Shown in pieces: positions 12,206 through 23,010 of a stretch of 64,000 nucleotides of DNA. Source of the stretch: Arenicola marina. Taxonomy: Eukaryota > Annelida > Polychaeta > Arenicolidae. The notes below the pieces were generated by a model that did no database searches, was not told where the DNA came from, and worked only from the letters and a program-made list of their open reading frames with translations. The translations under genes and the position numbers were made by a program. The stretch covers positions 16,891,971 through 16,955,970 of the forward strand of contig OZ025257.1 of assembly GCA_964019135.1 (NCBI GenBank). The letters are read 5' to 3'. How positions within the stretch are numbered: position 1 is the stretch's first letter; each line of letters begins with the position of its first letter.

Positions 12206-12648
12206 TGACGTCACGATGACGTCATTTTTGGTATATAAAAAAATCGTCAAAAATCAGAAAAAATCTCAAAAATGAGAGAGTAGCATTATATTGTGGGAAA
12301 AGTAGTTCCTCGTATAGCTGCAAACTAAAAACAATATGTTCCTATCTTACTTCAGGTTCCAGGGCAGACGGCATTTCTCTATGGGACTTTAGGCTGGGTA
12401 AAACGTCATAACGTCACTATAATTTTGGGACGTCACATATATTATGTTAGCTATTACTCAGCTATTATAAGGGATGGCGTCAAAAATTACGTCATAGCTA
12501 ACGTGCTCCTACGAAATGTTAGGTTTGCTTTATTTTCAGCCACTTTGGCAAAAGCTATCATAAATCGAGTTCATAAGTAGATATATTAAGGAAATAGAAG
12601 GCTATCTTGAGCATTTTTGCGAACGTCAAATGACGTCATGTGACGTCA
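12206..12648. promoter_or_regulatory. Cluster of four perfect CRE sites (TGACGTCA)
   Basis: TGACGTCA occurs at 12206-12213, 12217-12224, 12631-12638 and 12641-12648, as two close pairs. A TATA-like word (GGTATATAAAA) starts 6 bases after the first pair. Further half sites (ACGTCA, GACGTCAC) lie between them. CREB/ATF factors bind this palindrome in animals. No target gene is visible nearby except pseudogene D. Confidence 0.45.
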
Positions 12649-13160
12649 CGAGGACATATTATTAAATAAAAGGTTGAGTTTTTAACGCCATTAATATTGA
12701 GTTCAGCAATCGCTCTTGACTTCAAAAATACATGTTTACTTAAACTCTAACATGGTACTAAATTGGCGGGCGGACGATGAGTCACATGGCGTCATCGTCA
12801 TGTCACCGGCACAAACCACGGATTGACCTCGAATTCCGCTAACATCGGTGAATACAGTGTGCAATTATTCACAATAGAGCCTGCGGTGCGCACCCTAGCA
12901 TACCCCTAACCCTATCCCTAAGCCTAACCATACATAGCGCCTACAGCGTGCATATTGCCAATTTAAAGGTCAAGCCAGGCGAACCTAATTTTCATCACTA
13001 ATTAGCGAACAACATCCCTGTTCGGATCAACAGGTTCAGAAAGACACGCTCTATGACCCAAAACATTTTCGTCATCATCAGTGTCCCACTGAATTCTTGT
13101 TGCTGTTGTCGTCGAGGCATGACCGTAAGCTGGCCGACCGGCCGCCGGCGTGCAAGATTT
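12649..13160. other. No recognisable feature
   Basis: Non-coding. It contains one AP-1-like TGAGTCA at about 12779 and a short degenerate telomere-like run (ccctaaccctatccctaa) at 12901-12925. Confidence 0.4.
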
Positions 13161-13171
13161 TAACCGGTAAC

Positions 13172-13620
13172 ACTCCAAAACCCCAGTCAACACCACACCC
13201 CATACCTCAGCCCACACTCCCCCCCCCCAACACCCCACAGCCCAGTCAACACACACCCCACACCCCACACCGCACCCCATACCCAACACCCAAATTAACA
13301 ACCCCACTCCACATCCCACACCCCACATTCCACATCCCGCATCCCACACCCCGCACCCCAGTCGACACACCCCACAGCCCACCCACACCACATCAACACA
13401 AACACCCCACATCCCATATCCCTCAGCCCAGCCCACACCCTATACCGAACACCCCAGGTAACAAACCTACCCCACATCCCACACCCGACACTCCACCTCA
13501 CACCCCATTCTACACCACACCCCACACCCAACACTCCATTTAACAACCCCACACCCCACATCCCACACCCCAGTCAAAACCCATCCTACACCCAACGCAA
13601 ACAGCCCAGTCAACAGAAAC
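13172..13620. repeat. CCCCACA-type low-complexity satellite
   Basis: A 450-bp run made of drifting ACACCCC/CCCACA words, with C on the + strand and G on the minus strand. It gives long open frames in several phases on both strands simply because stops are rare. The G-rich strand has many GGG runs and could fold into quadruplexes. Confidence 0.8.
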
Positions 13621-14229
13621 TGCTACTTTCCGCAACCGATCGCACGCACGCTTAGCAAACGAGCTCTCGATTTACAGCCGATTTTCGCTACGAATTGAAC
13701 GAGTCTTCAAAAATATTTGGCTACATAAGTTATAGGAATACTCCAGGAAGATATTTCTATACTCAAAACGACGGAAATTCTGCATTTGTGGTGGCTGTGA
13801 ACCATATAAACTTTATACCTAAGGACTATTGAACAGGCAAGGCGACATATTTATTCTCGCACCTGCTGCCTGCTACGAGTTAAGCCTAGGTGCTAATCCC
13901 CTAACAGCAGGTATGAAGTGTGCCTGCCGGAAGACGGACTCCGGGTGGTGGGTGGGAGATGTTATACAGCGACTCTTGCTGCAACACCAAAGGCAAATGT
14001 CGGGAAATAGGCAAATAGGAGCAGACTCTGGCACTAAGTATTGATCTAGTTGCACATTTTGGAACTTCCACCAGTACAAAGCCCCATACCTGCTGCCAAG
14101 GGAATGAATGAATTGAATTTTGAATGAATGGCAAAAATCAGAGAAATAGACGGTCTAGTTTTCCCGTATGTTGGAATCCTTCCAAATCTATCACGTGGTA
14201 TCGACGCTTTCTTGTGGCCTCTACAACGT
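13621..14229. other. No recognisable feature
   Basis: Non-coding by eye. Only short open frames without family resemblance are seen. Confidence 0.35.
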
Positions 14230-14385
14230 ACAGACTCTGTTGGGGTGGCGCCATTTGAATTTGAGGTTGATAGTTTTGGCCCAAGTTAGGCTCTTGCGAC
14301 ATATTCACATAATAAAATATCAGAGTAACACATGTAATTCTTTGAACAAATTATACAATCCTTCCAACATGAATGTATTAACACG
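14230..14385 (-). pseudogene. Scrap of a methyltransferase 5' end
   Basis: 14238-14310 matches the N-terminal coding stretch of the family (ggggtggcgccatttgaa, then ttggcccaagttaggctcttgc). 14310-14385 matches the upstream module (ttctttgaacaaattatacaatccttcc...catgaatgta). The start codon region is degraded. No further exon or domain follows, so this is an old truncated copy. Confidence 0.65.
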
Positions 14386-14739
14386 TGAACCCAAGACATA
14401 AGCCAACTACACTAGCATTCGTATTGCTACATCGGTAACAATCCCGTGATATGGGATAGTTGATTTAACCCTCACACACTAGTCACCTCACCTCATAGAC
14501 ACGAGTGGAAGAGGTAGTGGAAGTGGAAGTGGAAGAGGTAAACACTTGGCTACAAACGTGACTTATCAGATTGTATGATTACGTGGGCATTAACGACTCA
14601 AATACCACTCAGCCATAATCAACGCAAATAACATGCGCAAGTTTTGCTCAAGTGCCCCCAGGCAAGCCAGCTTCTCTAGGGGCCCAACGGTGTCCATGCA
14701 AAATTCTTTAGACGCAAATCGGAAATCGACTATAGCTTT
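14386..14739. other. No recognisable feature
   Basis: Contains a short purine-rich repeat (ggaagtggaagtgg) at about 14505-14540. No gene seen. Confidence 0.4.
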
Positions 14740-17700
14740 TATCAAAATGTGTGCGCGTACAATCATGGTGTTTATGTAATTTATATAGCTTGTTCTGACA
14801 TCAAGAAAGTGTGTCAACACTAGGTTGTTTCAGTTATATTTTCTAGAAGAAATGTTGGAGCATATGTCTTTTCCCTCCCTTTTTCCTGATCACATCATCG
14901 TCATAGCGTAACCTAGCTGGCTTACCGAGGAAAAGATACACCGAGCGGGTCTCCATGGAACTGGGACATAGAGCGGCTCTCCGGCTGGTTACGACTTAAT
15001 ACGTCGAACCAGGCAAGCTGCGCGGGCAACGCATCGAGCAAGGGGAAGGTCGCACTTCGTATTACTTGTAACTCAAATAAAACATGGTTCACGTTTTATT
15101 GACACAGTGTTGGTAGATTTTTGAGCTTGTAGTTCTCTATGATAGGCCTACCAGTCACGCTCAGTAAAGCCACCGGCCGGGTGATTTGCAAATATTTACA
15201 CTGATCTGGAGTGATCGGATGACAAGTATAGGCTACGATCTCCGCCAGCAATTACAGTTTCTCAGTCATGAATGCAACTACCGATCAAAAAGGCACATTG
15301 CCAGAGAACAGTACTTTATATTTATTGTGGTAACAGTATCTTCCTTTGCTTAAGTTTATTTCAAGTCGTATTTTGACAATCAAAATCAACACAAAATAGA
15401 CCAGTAGTGCCACTTCTGCGTTTACACAGAAGACGTTCACATGTACGTATCATATTTTGGATCAAATGGTGCATCATTTAAAATTGAAACTGGTGTGCCT
15501 AACTTGCTACCAAAAGACGTATATACATGTATGCAGTTTGCTTCAGTCATATCTTATCTTAATTGTTTCATAGCTCATTAAAGAGTTATGAAGTTCGCAG
15601 TTAACAAGTTAACACTTTTGAAATTACTTTTTATCACTTACATTTCATGGCTCGCTCGCGCGTCGGGTACCAGCGCGTATGAGCAGCCATGTATCAGGGC
15701 TAGACGTCAACATGTCTCCTTGCTTTTTCGGTTTAACTTTCGCGTACAAAGTTTGAAGTAAAATGCCTAGCGCTTACATGCCTTCCCAGATTTTCTTTAA
15801 ACCATATCATTATATATCAGTATGTGGTAACCAAGAAACGGCACACACAGCTAGGCAGCTAGGCAGCGAGGCCGCCCATTTAAACCGATAACCATGTCTT
15901 TTGTGTGTGACATCATGTTTCATTGTTATGCACCATGTAACTATGGCAACGATTGTTTATTGAAGGGGCCGCATGGCGGTTTGGATCAGATTACAGGAGT
16001 TCAGCGGGAAGTGGCCCTAGCTACCACTGACCCAGATTAAGTAGTGCGGTACGGCAGTTGTGAGTACAGGCGGGTCTATAAGGCTGTACAGTCACTTCGG
16101 GATCTTATCGAGACCCGACGAGACAGGGATACCTATGCTCTACGTCAACGCCTAGCATCAACGGCCTGTACGTGCTGCCTACCTTCCGGTTGTTTGCCTT
16201 CACTCGCCTCGCACACAAGATCGGCTAAAGCTGTCCTTGGAAGCACAAATAACCACTGAAGTTATGTGCATATCCGAATTATAACCATCCGAGTAGATTT
16301 ATGTAATGTATGAGCGGTTAGCCAGTTGATAAACCAGAATGCGGTTGTCTCATGAGTGACTGTCAGTGTCAGGCGATCTAACGTGCTGCGCGGGGTTTTC
16401 CATGTCGTATGACGTAATACTCATCATGACGCGCGTGTCTGCGCGCGGTATCTATGGTTACGTAACAACGCTCCTTATATGGACTGAGCAGGTGAGTACA
16501 ATGGTGCTCCGTTTGTCGTAGAAATGTAAACATCGATGATCGGGCTCAAAATACAACGCTTCCAACAGTCTCATCGAACGGATCACATGCAATGTGGAGA
16601 GATAAATGTCTTATCTTTAATTATATTATGATTTTATAGTTAGCCATGTCTGGACCAAAGCAAACAAAAAATAGCTTCACACCCACTCGATTATTCACGC
16701 ACAAACCGCGCAGCCGGCCGGTTCCCAACATTAAAATGTTGACTACAATGAGTGCGAGTCACGCAGTTGCAGCAAGGCACCAGCGTGATGCGCACTCGTT
16801 CTAAGAGCACGTGTTTTTTTTGTTGGTCCCCAAAAGACCTAAACCGGAAATAGAACCCGCGAGAACTGTACAGCCCTATTCTAGCACGTGCGGCGTTCAC
16901 TAAATGTGTCCACTCTAAAACACTGGCTTTTCCACTGTGGTTGTAAAGACTGTTCAACTAATCGTTATTGTGGTACGTACTGCCAATCCACAAGGAAGAC
17001 AGTATCGTTGACTTTGGGCCCTTACAAGGGGCATCATGTCTTTCACTAAACTCGTGCAATTGCTGATTGATGCGACGTTTGTCTGCAGAAGGTAGGGACG
17101 GAAATGTATGTTACGGTTATCATAAATAAGCCGCCAGATTTGCATCGTATCCTATGGTGATATTGTAAGAGAGTTTCGCGGTAGCACTAACCGACCATGA
17201 AAAGACAATGACATTAACTACATGAATTACTAGTGTGTTTGCACCCCTCGTCAATAGCAAAAAAATTACATATTTTTTCAACTCACATCAGCTAAATATT
17301 TTAGTTTATAAGTAATATATCGTAGCACGCCATGGTCATACACTTTGAAATCTTCTGCGTTATGAAAGATACTTTATCAGGCATATCATGATTTCAAGTA
17401 TCGCCTTTCTGATGAAGCGTTTTTACTGGTCATCAAATTAAACTCCAGACGTTATGTTCTCCATGGTTGATCGATAATTGAAATTACTCGTGCGGTATTT
17501 TACTCTCTTAATAAAGAATATTAGAGAACTTCCTACAAATGATATGGAGAAGCCTGAATTCGTTAACGATATATATCCATATTGGCATTTATCTTTAGCT
17601 TAAATGGTAAGGGGAAAAACAAATATATAACGTAATTGCAAATTATATCTCGCAATAAAACTGTGACATTTTTGGGGGGTTCACATTTGCAAGTCATATG

Positions 17701-18439
17701 CTAGTGAAAATATTTAGGTGCAAGTTGGAGCTTGCTATTCCTATAAAATTAGTTGGATCCGTCAAATGTTTTACAAAGTACGACGTTTCCATTAAATTAC
17801 GTTTCGAGACCTGAGCAGTTGATTATGTATTAGCTTTTATATGTTAGGCAACTGAAAGCCAAGATTTCCTGATCGTCGATCTGTTATTCAGTATTAACTG
17901 CACCGGGCAGTATGATTGCTACATTGTTACAACAAACATCGTTATCGGCGAACTGATCAAGAAAAATCAAACTGTATGCGTTAACGAATTGTTTCGCAAC
18001 GAACTATTGTCGCGGTGTTGTCAAGTTGCCCCGTGAGTGTCGATTAACTGTCAACTAAAGCCGTTCTCCTCTGAGGCGGCGCCACTGCGCCATACAACCC
18101 TCAACCACCAGAACGAGGCCGGACGTGACGAGTACAGCTGCCAGTGTGTAGAAGACGCCGAAGATCTGTTGCATGGAGACGACGGGTGAGCCGAGTCGGG
18201 CAGTGGCGGCATCCCCTGGTCCCCGGCGGTGGTAGCGCCTATCCCACTCCTCAATCAATGCGTGCTGCCATGCGTCAGCAATGCTAGCGGACGAAGGACA
18301 AAGGTTCTGATCGATGTAAAAAGGAACCTTTAACGTTTCTAGGCCATATCGTGGAACTGAGAAGGATCACATTGAAAGTAGATAGGAGCCATGTCTCTGG
18401 AATGACCCCTTACTCTTTGCGAAAAAAAAAATAATATCA

Positions 18440-18540
18440 TTCTTCATCCAAAATGGATAACCGGATAAGCGGATGCACTAGTAACCACATGGTTACCGCA
18501 CAAAAAGTGGCCTGAAGACTAGCTTTGATCAGTTATTGGG
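18440..18540 (-). repeat. tRNA-derived SINE-like remnant, copy 1
   Basis: Matches 51600-51710. Here the part corresponding to the B box is lost. It lies in the last intron of the receptor pseudogene. Confidence 0.3.
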
Positions 18541-19201
18541 TCGCAGTGCCACAGAAGTGCTTCATAAATTGTATGTAACGTTGGCGCCTAAGATCTTGCG
18601 GAAACGGCGCGTGTGCGTTAATAACTCAACTAAGAATAACCCTCTTCATGCAAAAACAGTAAATATAGCATATTATATATCGGTAAAATGTAAAGCATAA
18701 TTTACGTTTTTCTAGTATTGGGCACGGTGAAATATTGCATAAGAGTCGCAGGCCTTGAGGATTAAATAGGATTAAATTGCCCCAGAAGGTTTCCCCGTTG
18801 CCTTCTGAGCGAGGTTTCTGGTATGAGAAAGCAGATTAATGTAGGAAGTGTTTATAACCATTATTCAACACTGTCTTGCACCTAGGTGGCTGAAATGGGT
18901 TCGCGGTACTGCGAGTTCTTCTGTAGCCCTAACGATTGCTAGCTATAAATCTCTGAAGTGATTGGGAAAATTTTCATCCGGGGATCAGCCGCTATGTAGG
19001 GTTTGGCCAAGCGTGATGACGTCACTAAGGCGAAGAACTCTTGTCAAACAAGGTGGTCATATTGAGAGCCATAATGGTACCATCAATGAAAAACCCGACG
19101 CACGTGGCGGACAAATATAAATTTTGTATTTAAATACATCATATTATACGTATCACCAAAAAGTTTGTTCCACGTTATCATTCCGTCATAATAGTGTCCA
19201 T

Positions 19202-19297
19202 TTGTCATTGCTTTATTTACAATAGTGGCTCATAAGAATAGATGCCTTTATTGTCATTGCTTTATTTACAATAGTGGCTCATAAGAATAGATGCCTT
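19202..19297. repeat. 49-bp tandem duplication
   Basis: The unit beginning ttgtcattgctttatttac occurs at 19202 and again at 19251. The partner block at 52570-52630 has it once, so the doubling followed the segmental duplication. Confidence 0.85.
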
Positions 19298-20239
19298 AAT
19301 CACCGAAAGAAACAGCCTTATTCACAATACAAAAGTGGATCATGTATGGGCACTGTGATTATTAGTAAAACCGAAACGAATCATGATATATTGGTATGCT
19401 ACTTTACATTCGATTCAAGTTACATGTAGTGAAATACAGTGGCATGTACTTACTGCTATAATGTTTACAAAAAAGGCTTCTCCAAGAGTTTCAAATTTGT
19501 ATAAGTTCAGTTTGAGGAGTTCGTCCAGCGAGTTGAAGGGCAGTGTGATCTTGGGGACTGACACAAGTGCCACCATGTTGCCGACGTAGGTGACACTCAT
19601 CACTATGCAGTATAACCACCAGAAGAAGGCAGTCACACGCCCAGAGCAGAGTCGTGGATACTGCTACGCTATAACACCAAATGCTGAATACATAATATCA
19701 CAACTTTTAACAAGGAGTTTTGTTTCTTTTGGTTGCTTGTTTGTATTCTGTGACCCTACAACATTTACTAATCAATGCAATAATTAATTTTGTTTTCAAT
19801 ATGACAAAGACAAAACTAACATTATTTTAATCAACTCACATTGCGCCATTAACACTCCGAAGGCAAACCAAAGCGAATGAGTCCAGTAAGGCAAAGCTTG
19901 ATTCCCTTCTCGCTCGCTGCGATCTGGCATGTCATTAACCAGTCAATCACCAGCCTGCTTGACCAGCCACGTGACGAGCCCTTCCAAGCAGTAAGGACGT
20001 CAATATACAAAGCCACACGGTGGTCGAGAAAGGCCTCAACAGGAAGTGTAGGCCATCGGGCTCCAGCGAATGAAGCCGGAACATTACGACACGGCCGTCA
20101 ACATCCGTTGGAATATCGGGAAAGTCAATGACCTCGTGGCGAAGTGGATTGTGGGACAATGGCGCCGCCGCAAAGTCCACTTCCTGAAATTATGATCAAA
20201 TGTATAAAACTCTACCTCTACGAGTATTGCTATTGCTAC

Positions 20240-20640
20240 ACAACAAGGGTGTATGCTTTGCCCGCTGCTGTAGGCCTTGTATCACATGGATGTAGCATAG
20301 GAAAGACAGAGGGAAGCGGCTTTTGTCACAAAAGCAATGATCGACACCATAAGCACAGTAAGTCATTAACACGCAAAGGCTAATTACAGTTGCATGCGTA
20401 TTTTATACCTTCGGCAGTGACTTGCGACGATTGGCTAAGCCCCGCGAACCATCACCCACTATATAGACACTGATGGATGAGGTAAAGAAAATCGGGCAAC
20501 ACACGTGGCGCCTGCCTCTGATTGCGAACAGCGTTGGGATTGCATTAGATGGCCGATGGGTTCGATCTTCTGACAGAAGGCGTTTTAACATTGTGTAGTT
20601 AATGCATCCCTGATGACCATAGAGATTCGAAATACGTCAT
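20240..20640 (-). repeat. Orphan methyltransferase upstream module with LINE scrap
   Basis: 20255-20640 matches the module upstream of methyltransferase copies A to C and E but no methyltransferase follows. Instead the receptor M1-M2 exon lies 60-70 bases away. On the minus strand it includes TATATAGTGGGTG (about 20456-20468). 20235-20275 looks like the RT block RQGCM..PLL of the second LINE family. Confidence 0.6.
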
Positions 20641-21329
20641 GGCATAGAGGAGCCATGCAAGGGGAACACCATACTCGTTTGCGAAGAAATACATACGCTG
20701 TTTATTCCATTTAATCATTGTCACTCAACTTGTAGCTCAGAAGCCGACTAATTGTAGCTGCGCCCCGCCCCAGAAGCCAGCGACACCCATTCATGATTGT
20801 CACGTTATCAAGTGAATGATAAATGTACGCAACACAATATACAGTTGTCTTCAGCTCTACTTCAAATGTCATCTTGCATCTGGCATACTTAAACAGCTAA
20901 CATTAAACACATTAGTTTTGTTATATGCATACATGCAAGCAAATCACCCAAATTCGTCAACTTAAATGATATCTAAATAGATACAAGTAGCAGAACAACT
21001 TCGATACCCTAGAGATAAAACAAAAGCATGACTCCTTACTTTAAGAAAGTTGAAGACACGTGGACAGTATCTTCAAGCACAACTGACACTCAGCCAACGA
21101 ACGTCAAACTGTCAGATGAGACATTAGCAATTTACGCAGACACAGCAGAACTATCATAACTTTGATCTCGCAATCATGTCAAAACTTAGATAAAACGTTT
21201 CAAAACTGCCGCCTTATCAACACTGGTCAACGGAAAACAATCGGATCTTTCCCCACTTTCATTATGTAGGTCGCACTCTTGTAATTTAACTGCGCTCTTA
21301 AATTATGTCTGACACTCATCACAAAACTG
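20641..21329. repeat. Unit spacer with partial R3 repeat
   Basis: Matches 53230-54150 in order, including cagcgacacccattcat near 20780 and the R3 words near 21100-21300. Non-coding. Confidence 0.55.
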
Positions 21330-21800
21330 CAAAAGAAAGGTGTAAAGACAGATATGAATGACTGTAGAGGAATATCATTCCCAACAGTATTCAGTAAGGT
21401 ACTTATAATCTCTGAAAGCAAGGTTATCCTCATGGGCTGATGAACATCGTTTGCGACAAAAGGAGCAGGAAGGTTACCGAAAGGGGTATTGTACAATCGA
21501 TCATATTTTGAAACTGGAGCATGTAATACAGAAATATATATCGAGACCAAAAGGGAAGCAAAAAAACACACCATGGATTGCTTGCTATTTCAACTCCAGT
21601 ATTGGTACACTACAAATTGTGTATGACCGCTGTTCGCCTTCTATATCAGCGAATACATTGGCATGCTCTCCGAGGGGCACTGTCCAGGCATGTTATCAGG
21701 GCGAGTTCGGTCCTAACTGCGACATGCCGGCATACTGACAGGAAGAGCTTTGTCCTGACTTTGGCATAAGTCGCCACACTGTATTTCAGTGATTTAGCTA
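21330..21800 (+). mobile_element. Non-LTR retrotransposon RT fragment (second family)
   Basis: Plus-strand reverse-transcriptase blocks in order: a degraded NDYRGIS..SA.SKVL block (21355-21410), then RKGYCTIDHILKLEHVIQKY at about 21480-21540, and LLFAxxISxxIGMLSEGHCP at about 21620-21690. The catalytic YxDD block is missing, and the thumb region after 21700 is unreadable. Frame breaks separate the blocks. The family is distinct from the Tx1/L1 pieces; the clade is unresolved. 21640-21690 is a paralogous empty site for the BEL/Pao insertion at 32921. Confidence 0.7.
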
Positions 21801-22123
21801 ACTTAGAGGAGTCGCCATAATATCCTGGTCTTCACTCATTGCAAAAAATTATGAAAACCGCTAACAAGGTATATATTGACCGAATACGTGACTTATTTTT
21901 TAGCGTGCTTAAATGAAAACTGTGAAAGTTATAGCGATCTTCCCGATTTTTCGTCCTATCTTTCAATGGTTAGTCGAATTTGGCAAAATGAGACCTTGAC
22001 CTTTGACCTACATGGCCCATCTACGAACTTAGCCTGACGATGGTCATTCCGCATCTTTTAGTGAATTTGGAAGTCAATATCTTAAGGCATTCGAAAGATA
22101 ATGCGTTGCGTTACAGAAAGACA
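21801..22123. other. No recognisable feature
   Basis: Non-coding sequence between the RT scrap and the microsatellite. No homology recognised. Confidence 0.35.
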
Positions 22124-22232
22124 TACAGACAGACACACAGACACAGACACAGACACTCAGACACAGACACAGACACAGACACAGACGCAGACACAGACAC
22201 AGACACAGACACAGACACAGGCACAGACACAC
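22124..22232. repeat. (ACAGAC)n microsatellite
   Basis: About 18 hexamer-like units of cagaca with few interruptions. Open frames across it are artefacts of the repeat. Confidence 0.9.
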
Positions 22233-22249
22233 CGGAAACACCGACAAAA

Positions 22250-22450
22250 GACTCGTTTCAACGTTTCAAAACTGCCGCTATAGCAACACTAGTCAATAGA
22301 AAGCAAGAGGCTCTCTCCCCACTTACATTATGTAGGTCGCGCTCTTGTAATTTAACTGCGACCTTAAATTATAGCGTTTGTAACTGAGCCTACACTCCAC
22401 ACCACACATCATACTCAGCCTTTATCATAGGGATTCTCTATCTGTTGTCT
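22250..22450. repeat. R3 spacer repeat, partial copy
   Basis: Shares aaaactgccgc...ggctctctccccactt and gtaggtcgcgctcttgtaattt with 8400-8520, 30250-30370 and 53850-53960. Confidence 0.6.
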
Positions 22451-22539
22451 AATTAACGCAATACCTCTTTTTAATATCATGCTTAGAACCGGAAATTAAC
22501 CAGGTGAATGGTGTCAGACAATCATCATAGAATTACGCA

Positions 22540-23010
22540 AGAAATGTGTTAATACAGATATGAATGACTATAGAGGAATAGCCTTATCATCGGCATTCAG
22601 GTACTTACAAGCTCGTAAAGACAAGGTTATCCACATGGGCCTGATGACAAAAAGAGCAGTCAGGTTACCGAAAGGGGTATTGTACAACCTATCAAATTTT
22701 CTTTCTCGAGTATAAGTTACAGAAATATATTTTGAGACCGAAAGGTCTCTGTTACATACTGTATATCGATTTTTCAGCTTACTAGCATGCCACATTCCCC
22801 ACTATGGTAAAACCTTATTGGTAAAGGTATTCGTGGAAATGTAATCAATATTGTACCATCATTTTATACGAAAGTCGTCAGCATTAAAAGAAACATGCAT
22901 TGACTAGCTGTTTCATCTGCAGTATTGCTACGCGACAAGGGGGTGTGGTTAGTCCGTTGTTGTTCGCCTTGTATCGCATGGATGTAACACAGGTAGGATA
23001 GAGGGGTGTG
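22540..23010 (+). mobile_element. Non-LTR retrotransposon RT fragment
   Basis: Begins with the TDMNDYRGIALSSAF block at 22555-22600. It continues through a decayed equivalent of 21450-21600 and ends near 22920-23000 with a degraded GCG..SPLLFALY block. Same family as 21330-21800 and 54135-54770. Confidence 0.65.

Larger units (their letters stand above)
14740..19625. repeat. Segmental duplication, copy 1 (partner 48625-52937)
   Basis: Runs collinear with 48625-52937 at roughly 90 percent identity by eye, from gtgtgcgcg at the left to the ionotropic-receptor M3 exon at the right. 16079-16877 is absent from the partner. The part left of the receptor exons (14740-18050) shows no gene. Both copies end at the right where methyltransferase-unit sequence begins, but copy 1 keeps one more receptor exon. 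Confidence 0.85.
18055..20182 (-). pseudogene. Ionotropic glutamate receptor-like gene, 3' exons, copy 1 (decayed)
   Basis: Minus strand, four exons. (1) 20182-19840 after a TTTCAG acceptor: end of the ligand domain (VDFAAAPLSHNPLRHEVIDF), M1 (FSTTVWLCILTSLLLG) and, after a frame shift and a stop, the M2 pore block (SLWFAFGVLMAQ), closed by a GTGAGT donor. (2) 19660-19454: M3 and linker (SVTYVGNMVALVSVPK, then LPFNSLDELL), with GCAG acceptor and GTAAGT donor. (3) about 19075-18885: ligand-domain lobe S2 (AKPYIAADPRMKIFPITSE), with a 10-base deletion and a stop relative to copy 2. (4) about 18300-18055: M4 (MQQIFGVFYTLAAVLVTSGL) and a short tail to the stop. The M3 motif departs from SYTANLAAF, so this is nearer to variant ionotropic receptors or delta-like receptors than to AMPA/kainate types. 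Upstream exons are absent. Dead gene. Confidence 0.75.

Noticed and set aside
12901-12925. Telomere-like CCCTAA run
   Set aside because: Only about four imperfect units; no sign of a chromosome end or a longer interstitial array.
13097-13561. Long open frames rich in Pro/Thr (plus) or Gly/Val/Cys (minus)
   Set aside because: They follow directly from the CCCCACA low-complexity repeat, which lacks stop codons in most phases.
16691-16957. 88-codon minus-strand frame with Cys pairs
   Set aside because: It is within the 800-bp segment unique to copy 1, has no recognisable domain and no splice context.
21640-21738. EGF-like cysteine pattern (ACYQGEFGPNC)
   Set aside because: The other frame reads the reverse-transcriptase block LLFA..ISxxIGMLSEGHCP, conserved in sister copies; the cysteine pattern is chance.
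22040-22387. Open frame with Thr-Asp-Thr-Asp repeat
   Set aside because: Translation of the ACAGAC microsatellite.
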